A DNA stretch of 64,000 nucleotides from assembly GCF_000834635.1 (NCBI RefSeq), contig NZ_JXQV01000005.1, positions 62,001-126,000 of the forward strand, read 5' to 3'. The notes beneath the pieces were generated by a model. The model was not told the DNA's origin. It was given only the letters and a program-made list of their open reading frames with translations, and did not search any database. This DNA comes from Agrobacterium tumefaciens. GTDB lineage: Bacteria; Pseudomonadota; Alphaproteobacteria; Rhizobiales; Rhizobiaceae. The position numbers were made by a program, and so were the translations under genes. Within the stretch, counting starts at the first letter, position 1. Every line of letters starts with the position of its first letter. Of the stretch, positions 7,788-16,914 are shown one piece after another.

Positions 7788-9791
7788 TCATCCCTCCAAG
7801 TAGCTCACCTGCTCCGGCGTCAGCTTGATATCGAGTGCGGAAAGACTGTCTTCCAGCTCGGCAATCGTGCGTGGTCCGATGAGCGGAATGACAGGGAATG
7901 GCTGCGCGATGACATAAGCTAAGGCGATATGGATAGGATCGCGTCCCAGTTCACGCGCCAGTTCAATCGCTCTATCGCGTCGCTGAAAATTGCGATCCGA
8001 ATACCAGACGCGCACGATTTCCTCATCGTCACGCTTGTCCCTTCCAGCTCTCTCCGTAAAGAAGCCGCGACCCTGACTCGACCAGGCGAAGTTCGGGATT
8101 TGCCGTTCGCGCTGCCAGTCCTTCCACGCATCATCGGAAGCGGCGACACATCCCGCCCAAATGGGATCCAGCATTTCCGCAAGCGAGAAATTGTTGGAAA
8201 GTGCCGCCGGTGCTGCCTTACCGTTTTTGCGGGCGTAGTCTGCAGCCTCATCCATGCGCTCGCGTGTCCAGTTAGAGCCGCCGAAAATGCTGCCGATGCG
8301 CCCGCGCTTCACCTCCGCATCCATGGCATCCACAAACTCGCCAACCGGCACGTTGGTGTTGTCGCGGTGCATGAAATAGATGTCGACATAATCCGTCTTC
8401 AGCCGATCCAGCGATTGATCGAGCTGCTTGGCAATCATGTCAGGGTAGCACAGCGGCGAATGCGCGCCCTTGCCGATGACCACGATGTCTTCACGCGGCA
8501 CGTTGCGGCTGGTGTGCCAGTCTCCGAAAATGGCTTCGGTCTTGCCGCCGCCATAGACATAGGCCGTATCGAAGAGATTGCCGCCCGCCTCGTAGAATGT
8601 GTCCAGCGTCAGCGATGCGGAGGCAAAATTGGGGAAGAATTCGAAGCCCAACGCGACAACGGATGCGGGCTTGGCGACACCCGGAATAGTCCTTTTTAGA
8701 ACCGAGTTTCCGGCAACAACCGCAGCACCGCTGATGTTGCGCACGCGCTTTGCAGCCGTTTCGACGCCATATTCCAGACCAACGGATTGACGCCACTGAT
8801 CCATGGCACGCAGGTTGCCAAGGCTGTCTGCCCAGCTCATGCCGGGATAGGCAAATTCAGTCTGACCAGCGCGGATTGCCTCACCTGCCGCATCAACCTC
8901 GAAAGCATAAAGCCAACCATTTTCGTGCACTTCGACCACTTGCCGATCTGCACCCTTGATGATCTCGATCTTGCCGACGCCGCCCTTGTGGCCCGAGGCA
9001 AACCAGAAATTCTCAACCTCGATCCGCCCCTCAGAGCCGATGATGCGCAGCACATTGTCCTGCTGGGCCATGATCGAGCATGAGACTTCGGCAACGATCC
9101 CATTTGAAAATTTCAGCACGGCAGACGCCCATTCATCCACGCCCGACTGGCCGAGATGGGCGACGCCGGATACTTTCTCAGGCTCCAGAAACGACTTGCC
9201 TGACACCGCACCAGCAATAAGCCGCGCCATGGAAACGGGGTAGCCGCCGACATCGAGAATGCCACCGCCAGCCGCATCATTGGCAAACAGGCGATGCTCC
9301 GGCTTGAAGCCGCCCATGTTGAAGCCAAAGCTGGTCCTGATCAGGTGGACCTCACCAATTGTTCCGCTTTTGATCAGTTCGACGAGTTTCGCCGTCTGCG
9401 GGTGAAGGCGATACATATAGGCTTCGCCAGCGAAGACCCCAGCCTTCCTTGCTTCATGAAAAACTGCATCGGCATCATAGGCCGTCAACGCAATCGGCTT
9501 TTCCACCAACACATGCTTGCCCGCACGCACAGCTTTGATAGCCCATTCCGCATGACCGGTGTGGGGCGTTGCGATATAGACAGCATCGACGTCAGGATCA
9601 GCCAACAGAGCCTCGTAACCGTCGACGATGCGCGCACCGGGGAAACCATCGCCCAGACCCGGCTTGGCCGGATTGCGGCTGGCAATTGCCACGAGCTTGC
9701 CCGTTTTAGAGTGCGCGATACCATCGGCAAAGGTACGCGCGATTGTTCCGGGGCCGATGATGCCCCAACGGATGGGTTGAACGTCAGTCAT
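7788..9791 (-). CDS. Two-domain oxidoreductase: Gfo/Idh/MocA dehydrogenase fused to aldo/keto reductase
   Basis: 667-residue protein joining two complete enzymes. Residues 1-350 are a Gfo/Idh/MocA NAD(P)-dependent sugar dehydrogenase: Rossmann motif GIIGPGTIA at 10-18 and the catalytic EKP at 97-99. Residues about 365-667 are an aldo/keto reductase with its full tetrad: Asp408 and Tyr413 (FDTAYVYG), Lys441 (VIGKGAH) and His475 (FMHRDN). The frame is continuous with no stop between domains. ATG 9791 follows GAGGACATGCA. It is the last gene of the sugar ABC importer operon, so it probably oxidises or reduces the imported sugar or a keto-sugar derived from it. Substrate unknown. Confidence 0.9.
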   Translation of the reverse strand: MTDVQPIRWGIIGPGTIARTFADGIAHSKTGKLVAIASRNPAKPGLGDGFPGARIVDGYEALLADPDVDAVYIATPHTGHAEWAIKAVRAGKHVLVEKPIALTAYDADAVFHEARKAGVFAGEAYMYRLHPQTAKLVELIKSGTIGEVHLIRTSFGFNMGGFKPEHRLFANDAAGGGILDVGGYPVSMARLIAGAVSGKSFLEPEKVSGVAHLGQSGVDEWASAVLKFSNGIVAEVSCSIMAQQDNVLRIIGSEGRIEVENFWFASGHKGGVGKIEIIKGADRQVVEVHENGWLYAFEVDAAGEAIRAGQTEFAYPGMSWADSLGNLRAMDQWRQSVGLEYGVETAAKRVRNISGAAVVAGNSVLKRTIPGVAKPASVVALGFEFFPNFASASLTLDTFYEAGGNLFDTAYVYGGGKTEAIFGDWHTSRNVPREDIVVIGKGAHSPLCYPDMIAKQLDQSLDRLKTDYVDIYFMHRDNTNVPVGEFVDAMDAEVKRGRIGSIFGGSNWTRERMDEAADYARKNGKAAPAALSNNFSLAEMLDPIWAGCVAASDDAWKDWQRERQIPNFAWSSQGRGFFTERAGRDKRDDEEIVRVWYSDRNFQRRDRAIELARELGRDPIHIALAYVIAQPFPVIPLIGPRTIAELEDSLSALDIKLTPEQVSYLEG

Positions 9792-9828
9792 TGCATGTCC
9801 TCATACTATTAAATTTGGGATTGCGCTT

Positions 9829-10914
9829 TCAGCGAAGGCGCTGGCCCGTGCTGTCAAAAAGGAAGGTCCGCTGAGAAATGATTGAGACTGTCAGGTTCTG
9901 CGCCGCAGCGATGTGGCGCGTATCCGGGCGCTCGATGATGATAGGCGTGCCGCCTGCCAGGCGGGCATAGATGTAGCTGGTGTTCCCCAGATGCTCCGCA
10001 ACATCGATCTCGACGGAGATATCCGCATCGCCGCGTCCAGCCTCGCCGAAACGCTCCGGTCTCACACCCAAAACCACCTCGCTGCCACCAGCAACCGGTG
10101 AGGTGAGCGGCACCGTCAGTTGCACCGAAGGATCATCCACAAGACGCAGGGTTACATTACCCGCTCCGCTGCCTGTGATGGTGGCGGGCAGAAAATTCAT
10201 CTTCGGAGAACCGACAAAACCGGCAACGAAGCGGTTGGCCGGGTCGTCATAGAGATCAAGCGGGGCGCCAACCTGCTCGATATGACCTGCGCGCAGCACC
10301 ACGATCTTATCGGCAAGCGTCATCGCTTCCGTCTGATCGTGGGTCACGTAGATCATGGTCGTGCCGAGTTGCTTGTGCAGTCTGGAAATCTCCACCCGCA
10401 TCTGAACGCGCAACTCCGCATCAAGGTTAGAAAGCGGCTCATCAAACAGAAACACACGGGGTTGGCGCACGATGGCACGGCCGATGGCAACGCGCTGCCG
10501 CTGGCCGCCGGAAAGCTGCTTTGGCCGGCGGTGCATCAGTTCGTTGATCTGCAAAATATCGGCAGCGCGGCGCACCCGCTGTTCCGTATCGGCCTTCGGG
10601 TTGCCGTTCATGCGAAGGCCGAAGGACAGGTTTTGCTCCACCGTCATGTGCGGATAAAGCGCATAGGACTGGAACACCATGGCAATGCCACGGTCTGTCG
10701 GCTCGGCATCATTGACGACCTTGCCTCCGATGCTGATCTCTCCGCCGGAGATATCTTCCAACCCGGCGATCATGCGAAGCAATGTAGATTTGCCGCAGCC
10801 AGATGGCCCGACGAAGACGACAAACTCGCCATCCTTGATGTCCAGATCAGCCCAATGGATGACCTCCAGAGCGCCATAGCGTTTGACGACATTTTTGAGC
10901 GAAAGTTCCGCCAT
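9829..10914 (-). CDS. Sugar ABC transporter ATP-binding protein (MsmX/UgpC type)
   Basis: ATPase of a carbohydrate (CUT1) importer, 361 residues. Visible motifs: Walker [10 protein letters not shown] near residue 37, the signature [14 protein letters not shown], Walker [13 protein letters not shown], the switch histidine in THDQTEAM, and a C-terminal TOBE/OB regulatory domain (about 240-361). The start follows GGGAG. It lies 15 bp after the second permease gene and 37 bp before the dehydrogenase fusion, so it is part of the same transcription unit. Proteins of this group energise many sugar importers, and the substrate cannot be read from this subunit. Confidence 0.93.
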   Translation of the reverse strand: MAELSLKNVVKRYGALEVIHWADLDIKDGEFVVFVGPSGCGKSTLLRMIAGLEDISGGEISIGGKVVNDAEPTDRGIAMVFQSYALYPHMTVEQNLSFGLRMNGNPKADTEQRVRRAADILQINELMHRRPKQLSGGQRQRVAIGRAIVRQPRVFLFDEPLSNLDAELRVQMRVEISRLHKQLGTTMIYVTHDQTEAMTLADKIVVLRAGHIEQVGAPLDLYDDPANRFVAGFVGSPKMNFLPATITGSGAGNVTLRLVDDPSVQLTVPLTSPVAGGSEVVLGVRPERFGEAGRGDADISVEIDVAEHLGNTSYIYARLAGGTPIIIERPDTRHIAAAQNLTVSIISQRTFLFDSTGQRLR

Positions 10915-10929
10915 TGGGTTTCTCCCGGA

Positions 10930-11766
10930 TTACTTGACGGCGCCGGCAGAGATGCCGGCGATGAAATGGCGCTGCAACAGCACGAAGATGACGAGGATGG
11001 GCGCGGTGAGCAGCATGGCGCCCGCCATGATGCCGCCCCAGGAGACTTTGGTAAGCCCGATCAAGGTGCCAAGGGCGACCGGTGCCGTCATCATGCCTGG
11101 CTGGGAATTGACCAGCAGCGGCCAAAGGTAGTTGTTCCAGGAGGCAAGGAAGAGAATGATGGACAATGCCGCCATGGTGGGACGCGCCAGCGGCAAGGCA
11201 ATGCGCAGGAATATCTGCCATTCCTTGACACCTTCGACACGGGCTGCATCGAAAAGCTCGTTCGGCATCATGGAAAAGGATTGCCGCATGAAGAGCACGC
11301 CGAGCGAATTGAACAGAGGCGGCACGATGAGCGCGATCCATGTGTTGGCAAGCTTGAATTCCCGCGCCACCATGATGAACTGCGGAATGACCACGACCGC
11401 ATAGGGCAGCGTAATCGTTCCCAGGATAATCGCGACAACGACGCTGCGACCGGCAAAGCGGTATCGCGCCAGAGCCCACCCAGCCATGGATGTCAGCATC
11501 ACGGACAGGACCGTGTAAATCACGGCCACGCCGATGGAGATGAACAGAGCGCGCAGGAAATCCGTATCCGCCTGAAGATTGCGGAAATTCTCCAGAAAAT
11601 GCGTCGATGGCAGCAGCACGATCTCGGGGCTGAAAATGCCTTGATCAGGCATGGTGGAAAAGATGAACATAACCCAGATGGGAAACAGCCAGATGATGGC
11701 AAGCGGCGTCAAGGCGGCATGAAGCGCGATTTTCTGCCACAGCAGGGACTTGGACTTCGATCTCAT
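10930..11766 (-). CDS. Carbohydrate ABC transporter permease, MalG/UgpE type
   Basis: Inner-membrane subunit with six predicted helices, 278 residues. The cytoplasmic EAA loop that docks on the ATPase is present as DAARVEGVKEWQIFLRIALP. ATG 11766 overlaps the stop of the upstream permease gene (ATGA) and follows GGGAGGGAAGCGAA, so it is chosen over an upstream in-frame codon at 11787. It forms the heterodimeric channel with the product of 11763-12623. Confidence 0.92.
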   Translation of the reverse strand: MRSKSKSLLWQKIALHAALTPLAIIWLFPIWVMFIFSTMPDQGIFSPEIVLLPSTHFLENFRNLQADTDFLRALFISIGVAVIYTVLSVMLTSMAGWALARYRFAGRSVVVAIILGTITLPYAVVVIPQFIMVAREFKLANTWIALIVPPLFNSLGVLFMRQSFSMMPNELFDAARVEGVKEWQIFLRIALPLARPTMAALSIILFLASWNNYLWPLLVNSQPGMMTAPVALGTLIGLTKVSWGGIMAGAMLLTAPILVIFVLLQRHFIAGISAGAVK

Positions 11767-12623
11767 TTCGCTTCCCTCCCGATCCAAAGGTTGAACATGG
11801 AGATAACGACGGCAAGCGCTGCAATCGTGTAGGCGATGGCCGATGCGTAGCCGAAGTTGAGCGACGTGAAGCCTTGGCGATACAGGAAAATGCCGAGCGT
11901 TTCGGTTGCCCCACCCGGACCGCCTCTGTTGGTAATGAGGAAGGGTTCGGTAAACAGCTGCATGGTTCCGATCACCGACAAAACAACGCAGAACAGGATA
12001 ATGGGTTTGAGCAGCGGCAGCGTGATATGCAGGAATTGCTGGCGCTTGCTGACATGATCCAACGTTGCCGCCTCATAAACATCGCCCGGAATGGACTGAA
12101 GACCGGCCAGAATGATGATGGCGTTGTACCCCGCCCAGCGCCATGTGACGGCAATGATGATGAGCGCCATGGCTGCGGTGGAATTATCGAACCACGCGAT
12201 AGGGGCGAGCCCCATTGACGTAATGAGCTTGTTGATGATGCCAAAATCCGCGGAAAACATCAGCCTGAACACAGCGGCATAGGCCACCTCACCCACCACA
12301 ACTGGCGCGAAAAAGGCGAAGCGATAAAGGGGGCGCGCCTTGAGGAGCGGCGAATTCAACAGCACCGCCATGATGGTGGCAAGCGCAATCATGATGGGGA
12401 CCTGCACGATGAGAATGATCAGCGTATTCTGCAGCGCATTGTAGAATGCGGGGTCACCGATCAATCGTCCCCAGTTCATGGAAGGCGCGAAACGCCAAGG
12501 ATTGATGCGCGTATTCTGGAAGGACATCAGGAACGAACTGATGATCGGCCACAGCCAGAATGTCGTGAAAATCAGAAGATACGGTGCCAGAAAGGCATAG
12601 GCAACCCTATTGCGCAAAGGCAT
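11763..12623 (-). CDS. Carbohydrate ABC transporter permease, MalF/UgpA type
   Basis: 286-residue inner-membrane subunit of the CUT1 importer, with about six helices starting at AYAFLAPYLLIFTTFW. The EAA loop is EAATLDHVSKRQQFLHITLP. It has the short N-terminus of the UgpA/LacF type rather than the long periplasmic insert of enteric MalF. The start follows GAGGTCGAA. It comes 78 bp after the binding-protein gene, a gap that holds a hairpin. Confidence 0.92.
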   Translation of the reverse strand: MPLRNRVAYAFLAPYLLIFTTFWLWPIISSFLMSFQNTRINPWRFAPSMNWGRLIGDPAFYNALQNTLIILIVQVPIMIALATIMAVLLNSPLLKARPLYRFAFFAPVVVGEVAYAAVFRLMFSADFGIINKLITSMGLAPIAWFDNSTAAMALIIIAVTWRWAGYNAIIILAGLQSIPGDVYEAATLDHVSKRQQFLHITLPLLKPIILFCVVLSVIGTMQLFTEPFLITNRGGPGGATETLGIFLYRQGFTSLNFGYASAIAYTIAALAVVISMFNLWIGREAK

Positions 12624-12654
12624 TTCGACCTCACAAAGCCAGAGGGTGATGGGA

Positions 12655-12683
12655 GCCGGACGCCCGTGAGATGGGCGCCCGGC
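12655..12683 (-). terminator. Intercistronic hairpin between binding-protein and permease genes
   Basis: GCCGGACGCCC and GGGCGCCCGGC form an 11-bp stem with one mismatch and a 7-nt loop (GTGAGAT), 18 bp after the binding-protein stop. In sugar ABC operons such hairpins commonly protect the abundant binding-protein mRNA or partly terminate transcription. That role here is inferred. Confidence 0.6.
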
Positions 12684-12701
12684 AACGGTCGGCTTGGGAG
12701 A

Positions 12702-13976
12702 CTATTGCGCGATCGGCACGCCTGTTGCGGATTCGATCTGCTTGGCGGCATCATCGAGCGCGGTCTTGGCATCAGGGAAACCGCCTGCCAGATACTTGGT
12801 CTGCGTCACGCGGTAGATGCCTTCGGCATCAGACTGAAAGGCTGTACCGCGGCTGGGCACGATTTTCGGTAGCGTTGCCAGAATGTCGGCCCAAATGGCC
12901 TGTCCACCCCAATAGGGCTGTGCTTCCTTGGCGAAGGTATCCTTGTCTGCTGTCAGCAGAGACGGCACCAGGCCGAAGGATTTCAGCATGGTGACCTGAC
13001 CCTCATTGGTCAGAAGCGCATAATCAACGAACTTCCATGCCGCTTCCTTGTTTTGGGAGGCGGAACTTATGGCCAGCGAAGAGCCACCGAGATTGGCTGC
13101 GTGCGGGCCATCTGCGGTGATGCTCGGCATCGTGTAGACGCCCCACTTGCCAGCCAGATTTGGCGAACCGGACCGAATGGTGCCTTCATACCAGCCGCCA
13201 TACATTTGCGTGGCGACTTTACCAGCGGTGTTGGACTGGATTTTCTCGTCCCAGATAGCGGCCGTAATGATGCCTGCATCTTTCATCTGCTTGAGCTTCT
13301 CAAGCGTCGCAACACAGGCTGGCTGGTTGATGGTTATGCTTTGGCCATCGGTCGAAAAGTAACCGCATCCCTGCTCATTGGAGATCATGCGGAACCATTC
13401 GCTATCACCGTTGAAATCGGCCTGCGTCATGACCGTGCCGGGATTGGCAGCCATGATCTTCTTTCCGGCGGCAATAAAGTCATCCCAGGTCTTGATCGTT
13501 GCGGGATCAACGCCCGCCTTTTCATAGAAATCGCGACGGTAGAACATGGTGACAGGGCCGCTGTCCCATGGAACGGCATAGGCAACGCCATCGACTTCAA
13601 GCTCTGTGCGCTTGAACTCGGGGAACAGTGCCTGCTTCTCAGGCGTGTAACCAAGCTTGGTTGCGTCCGTGAAGCAGTCCGGGAAACGGTTCCAGAAGAC
13701 CTCGGCTTCATAGTTTTCGACGGTCACAATATCCGGCAAGCCCTGCCCACCAGCCGCGCAGGCCGCCAGCGCCTTGTCATAAACCTGATTGTTGCCCAGA
13801 TCCTGAACATCCACCTTGATATCGGGGTACTTCTTGTTGAAGCCCTCAAGTGTGGACTTCAAAGCAGACGCGGCAACGTTCCAGCTCCACACGGTAACAG
13901 TGGTGGATTGTGCGGCAGCGGGTGCTGCAGCCATGAGTGCCAGCGAGACAGACGCGCCGATAAATTTGAAATTCAT
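12702..13976 (-). CDS. Extracellular sugar-binding protein of ABC importer (SBP family 1)
   Basis: Periplasmic binding protein that delivers a carbohydrate to the permease pair, 424 residues. It has a clear signal peptide (residues 1-22, ending APAAAQ) and the SBP_bac_1 fold: VTVWSWNVAASALKSTLEGFNKKYPDIKV near the mature N-terminus and AVPWDSGPVTMFYRRDFYEKAG around residue 135. AAAAGGGAGGTTTTCA precedes ATG 13976. First gene of the operon binding protein-permease-permease-ATPase-dehydrogenase fusion, divergent from an AraC regulator. Substrate unknown. Confidence 0.92.
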   Translation of the reverse strand: MNFKFIGASVSLALMAAAPAAAQSTTVTVWSWNVAASALKSTLEGFNKKYPDIKVDVQDLGNNQVYDKALAACAAGGQGLPDIVTVENYEAEVFWNRFPDCFTDATKLGYTPEKQALFPEFKRTELEVDGVAYAVPWDSGPVTMFYRRDFYEKAGVDPATIKTWDDFIAAGKKIMAANPGTVMTQADFNGDSEWFRMISNEQGCGYFSTDGQSITINQPACVATLEKLKQMKDAGIITAAIWDEKIQSNTAGKVATQMYGGWYEGTIRSGSPNLAGKWGVYTMPSITADGPHAANLGGSSLAISSASQNKEAAWKFVDYALLTNEGQVTMLKSFGLVPSLLTADKDTFAKEAQPYWGGQAIWADILATLPKIVPSRGTAFQSDAEGIYRVTQTKYLAGGFPDAKTALDDAAKQIESATGVPIAQ

Positions 13977-14066
13977 TGAAAACCTCCCTTTTCAATTGCC
14001 GTCCTCCAACGACACGGGCAGATTAGCCGGACTTGAAATTCTGTCTCGTAAATTGGGAACATCGAT

Positions 14067-14957
14067 TTGGCGGAAAGTAAGGTCGAAGGGAGAGCGCTTT
14101 ATCAGCCGGGCGCCAGCAGCATTGAGGGCGCACCCAACCGGTTGGAGTTTTTCCGGGCTCATCCATCCATTATGCTGATGCCGCACTGGCATGCCCAGAT
14201 TGAAGTGAACTACATCACTTCGGGCAGTGTCCATTACCGAATGGGGGACCATGCCTTGCAGCTGGACGCCGGGCAGATGTGCCTTTTCTGGGGTGGTCAG
14301 GCGCACAGGATGGACTGGTCATCAGACGATTCCTTTTACGCAGGCGCTCATCTGCCACTGGTTCATTTCTTTCGGATGCGTCTGCCGGTGGCCGTCTCGG
14401 CGAAGCTCATTGGCGGCGCCACGATGGTAACCTCTGTCACCGATCCGTCAGACGAGGAAAACTTTTCACGGTGGTTTCGCTATGCGAAATCCGGTGATCC
14501 GCTGAAGGCTGAAAATGCGGTGGAAGAGTTGCTGCTGCGGGTGGAGCGTATGTTTCTGGAGCCCTACACAGTCATATCGCCTCAGTCTCGCGACGTGAAA
14601 TCCGGCGATGCCGAAAGCACTAGCTCGGCAAGCGTCGTGCGCATGTGCGACTTCATCGCCGCAAATTTTCTGGAGGATATCGACGCGACAGACATTGCTC
14701 GCTCTGCCAGCCTTCACCCCAAATACGCCATGAACCTGTTTAGAAAATCCACAGGCATGACCTTGATCAAGTATCTCACGCTGCTGCGTCTGTCCCGCGC
14801 ACAGGCGATGCTCATCAAGGATAACGACAATATCCTGCAGGTGGCGATGGAGAGCGGTTTCGGATCCGTCAGCGCCTTCAACAAAGCATTTCGACAAGTG
14901 GCGGGCATGTCGCCATCGGATTTTCGTCGCGATATGCGTTTCAACAACACGTTGTGA
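14067..14957 (+). CDS. AraC-family transcriptional regulator
   Basis: 296 residues: an N-terminal cupin sensor (HWHAQIEVNYITSGSVHYRMGD, residues 40-62) and a C-terminal double helix-turn-helix of the AraC/XylS type (about 192-290; RSASLHPKYAMNLFRKSTGM and GFGSVSAFNKAFRQVAGMSP). The start is probably TTG 14067, 8 nt after GGGAAC; the first internal ATG at 14172 would remove part of the cupin. It is transcribed divergently from the sugar importer across a 90-bp gap, so it very likely controls that operon in response to its sugar. Confidence 0.88.
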   Translation: MAESKVEGRALYQPGASSIEGAPNRLEFFRAHPSIMLMPHWHAQIEVNYITSGSVHYRMGDHALQLDAGQMCLFWGGQAHRMDWSSDDSFYAGAHLPLVHFFRMRLPVAVSAKLIGGATMVTSVTDPSDEENFSRWFRYAKSGDPLKAENAVEELLLRVERMFLEPYTVISPQSRDVKSGDAESTSSASVVRMCDFIAANFLEDIDATDIARSASLHPKYAMNLFRKSTGMTLIKYLTLLRLSRAQAMLIKDNDNILQVAMESGFGSVSAFNKAFRQVAGMSPSDFRRDMRFNNTL

Positions 14958-15152
14958 TCGCCAATCCGCTTTCCCGCTGCAAAAACTCGCACGCAATTCT
15001 TACGAAAATTTAACTGTTGCTCCAGCCGGAAAGATGGCTATTTTCCGTGCTGCGTTGCAGCATAGCCTCTCCTTACGCAACGCGGCTACATTATAGGCCG
15101 GTCACTCCGCTGGACCCCGGTTCCATTCAATGTCCATTCTAGGGAGATTATA

Positions 15153-15383
15153 ATGACAATATCTGTTTCTCAGCCCCATTCCGGTGATCGCACGGATGCG
15201 CCCTTCGCAGCCAAGATTTCCGCAGCCAGAGGCGAGTGTGGTTACACAGTCGAACAACTGGCCATTACGTGTGGATTGACGACTGAAGAAATCGTCGCAC
15301 TGGAAGACGGCTCCGATATCAATCCTTCCCACATTCAGCGTGTGGCAGCGGCGTTGCAAATCCCGCTTGCCCAAGCCGTCTAA
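15153..15383 (+). CDS. Small XRE-type helix-turn-helix protein
   Basis: 76 residues, essentially a single HTH_3 (Cro/CI) domain: KISAARGECGYTVEQLAITC then GLTTEEIVALEDGSDINP and a last helix VAAALQIPLAQAV. A good ribosome site (AGGGAGATTATA) precedes ATG 15153. There is no partner toxin next to it, so it is not an obvious antitoxin. It probably binds DNA as a dimer; target unknown. It sits 213 bp before the adenylate cyclase on the same strand. Confidence 0.78.
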   Translation: MTISVSQPHSGDRTDAPFAAKISAARGECGYTVEQLAITCGLTTEEIVALEDGSDINPSHIQRVAAALQIPLAQAV

Positions 15384-15596
15384 GGCTTTCCCGCCCTTTT
15401 TTATAGCAGGGCAACGCCCTGCCCGTCACGCATGAGCTTTAAATCTTTGCAGGACGGGCTGGGACAACCGTTAATCCAACCAGTGATTTTCCGGACACCT
15501 ATTACAAATAGGGTTTCTCCTTACCACATGCAGGGCTATTATCCGGCGCATAATCAATGATGCGCGCATACGAGTAGCCATGACTGTGAGATATAA

Positions 15597-16850
15597 ATGA
15601 CAGACGCAAACGCAGCTGACCTGTCTCTATTCGGCGCATCCAAAACCCTCTGGCCGTCCAAGCGATCTGCGATCCTCGACTGGCTGATGCTGGAAACCAG
15701 CGATCAACGTTTCATCGATAATCTTCTGGTGCAACTATGCGAGCGTTTGAATGAAGCCGGCATATCGGTAGCACGCGGCACGATCAATTTTCTCGTTGAC
15801 CATCCGCAATGGAGCGGCGCACGCATGTTGTGGACAACAGGGCTTAAAGACGCCGAGTTCACGACCTACGCCTATGGCATGGAGAAAAGCGCCGAGTATC
15901 TGAACAGTCCCGTCTATGCGATCCAGTCCGGCATTGAAGAAATACGCCATCGCCTTGAGACGGCAGCGGTCGCCGGGGAACCCGGAATCTATGCAGAACT
16001 TCGCGCTCAGGGCCTGACAGAATATTGCGCTTGGCCGCTGAAGCACACCCTTAACAAACGACATGTCTTGACGTTTTGCAGCGATGTTCCGGGTGGCTTC
16101 ACGGACGCTGAAATTGAACTCTTCCGAACACTCGTGCCAGCTTTTTCACTGGTTTCGGAAATACGTCTCAAAAATCGCATCGCACGCACACTTCTGGAAA
16201 CCTATGTAGGACCACATGCCGGTCAGGCCATTCTGGATGGTGCGACGCGGCGCGGTAGTGGCATCACCGTCAGTGCAGCGATCCTCATTTGTGACCTGCG
16301 CGATTTCACCCAGATTTCCGACATGTGGCCGCGAGACGACGTTATCGAATTGCTGAATGCCTTCTTCGACGCCATGTCGGACCCGATTGAGGAATTTGGT
16401 GGAGAGATTCTGAAATTCATGGGCGATGGGCTGCTGGCCATTTTCCCACTCAGCGACGCGGACGCCTGCGCAAACATCATCACCGCAATTGAAAAGGCAC
16501 AGGTTCAGCTGAAGGCGCTGAACGTGACCATTCGTGAGAGCGGGCGCGAACCGCTGGGATATGGCATCGGCGTCCATGTCGGGGATGTCATGTATGGAAA
16601 TATCGGCTCGAAGAGCAGGCTCGATTTCACAGTCATCGGCCCGGCGGTTAATATTGCGTCGAGGCTGGAAACGCTGACCAAAACACTCAAGCGCCCGGTG
16701 CTGATGTCTGAAGACTTCATTGAACTGGCGGGCGATATCAGAGCGTTTGAAGGATTGGGCGAACACAAGCTTCGCGGCCTCGATACATCCTTCAACGTCT
16801 ATGCCTTGCCTGACCCGGAAATCGTCTCCGAGACCGTGATTGAGAATTAA
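15597..16850 (+). CDS. Class III adenylate/guanylate cyclase
   Basis: 417 residues with no membrane helices. Residues 1-200 are a soluble sensory region of the kind found in rhizobial cyclases, not assigned further. Residues about 215-400 are the catalytic CHD domain: the first metal-binding Asp in ICDLRDFTQIS, the second in FMGDGLLAIF, and the substrate/transition-state segment DFTVIGPAVNIASRLE. It should make cAMP; family members using GTP exist, so the nucleotide is not proved. Rhizobiaceae carry many such cyclases, and this one has no linked effector. Confidence 0.9.
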   Translation: MTDANAADLSLFGASKTLWPSKRSAILDWLMLETSDQRFIDNLLVQLCERLNEAGISVARGTINFLVDHPQWSGARMLWTTGLKDAEFTTYAYGMEKSAEYLNSPVYAIQSGIEEIRHRLETAAVAGEPGIYAELRAQGLTEYCAWPLKHTLNKRHVLTFCSDVPGGFTDAEIELFRTLVPAFSLVSEIRLKNRIARTLLETYVGPHAGQAILDGATRRGSGITVSAAILICDLRDFTQISDMWPRDDVIELLNAFFDAMSDPIEEFGGEILKFMGDGLLAIFPLSDADACANIITAIEKAQVQLKALNVTIRESGREPLGYGIGVHVGDVMYGNIGSKSRLDFTVIGPAVNIASRLETLTKTLKRPVLMSEDFIELAGDIRAFEGLGEHKLRGLDTSFNVYALPDPEIVSETVIEN

Positions 16851-16914
16851 CATCGACCGCCATTTCCTTTAGACGACTGGCAGAACGCGTTAGCAATCGA
16901 CAGGACACGGCCCG

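Noticed and set aside
10120-11832. Open frame of 570 codons on the plus strand
   Set aside because: Antisense to the ABC transporter ATPase and permease genes; the product is rich in His, Asp and Arg without any domain, typical of a shadow frame.
15406-15422. Hairpin GCAGGGC-AAC-GCCCTGC after the small XRE gene
   Set aside because: The T run lies before the stem, not after it, on the plus strand, so it is not a normal intrinsic terminator; the stem is short. Not listed as a feature.
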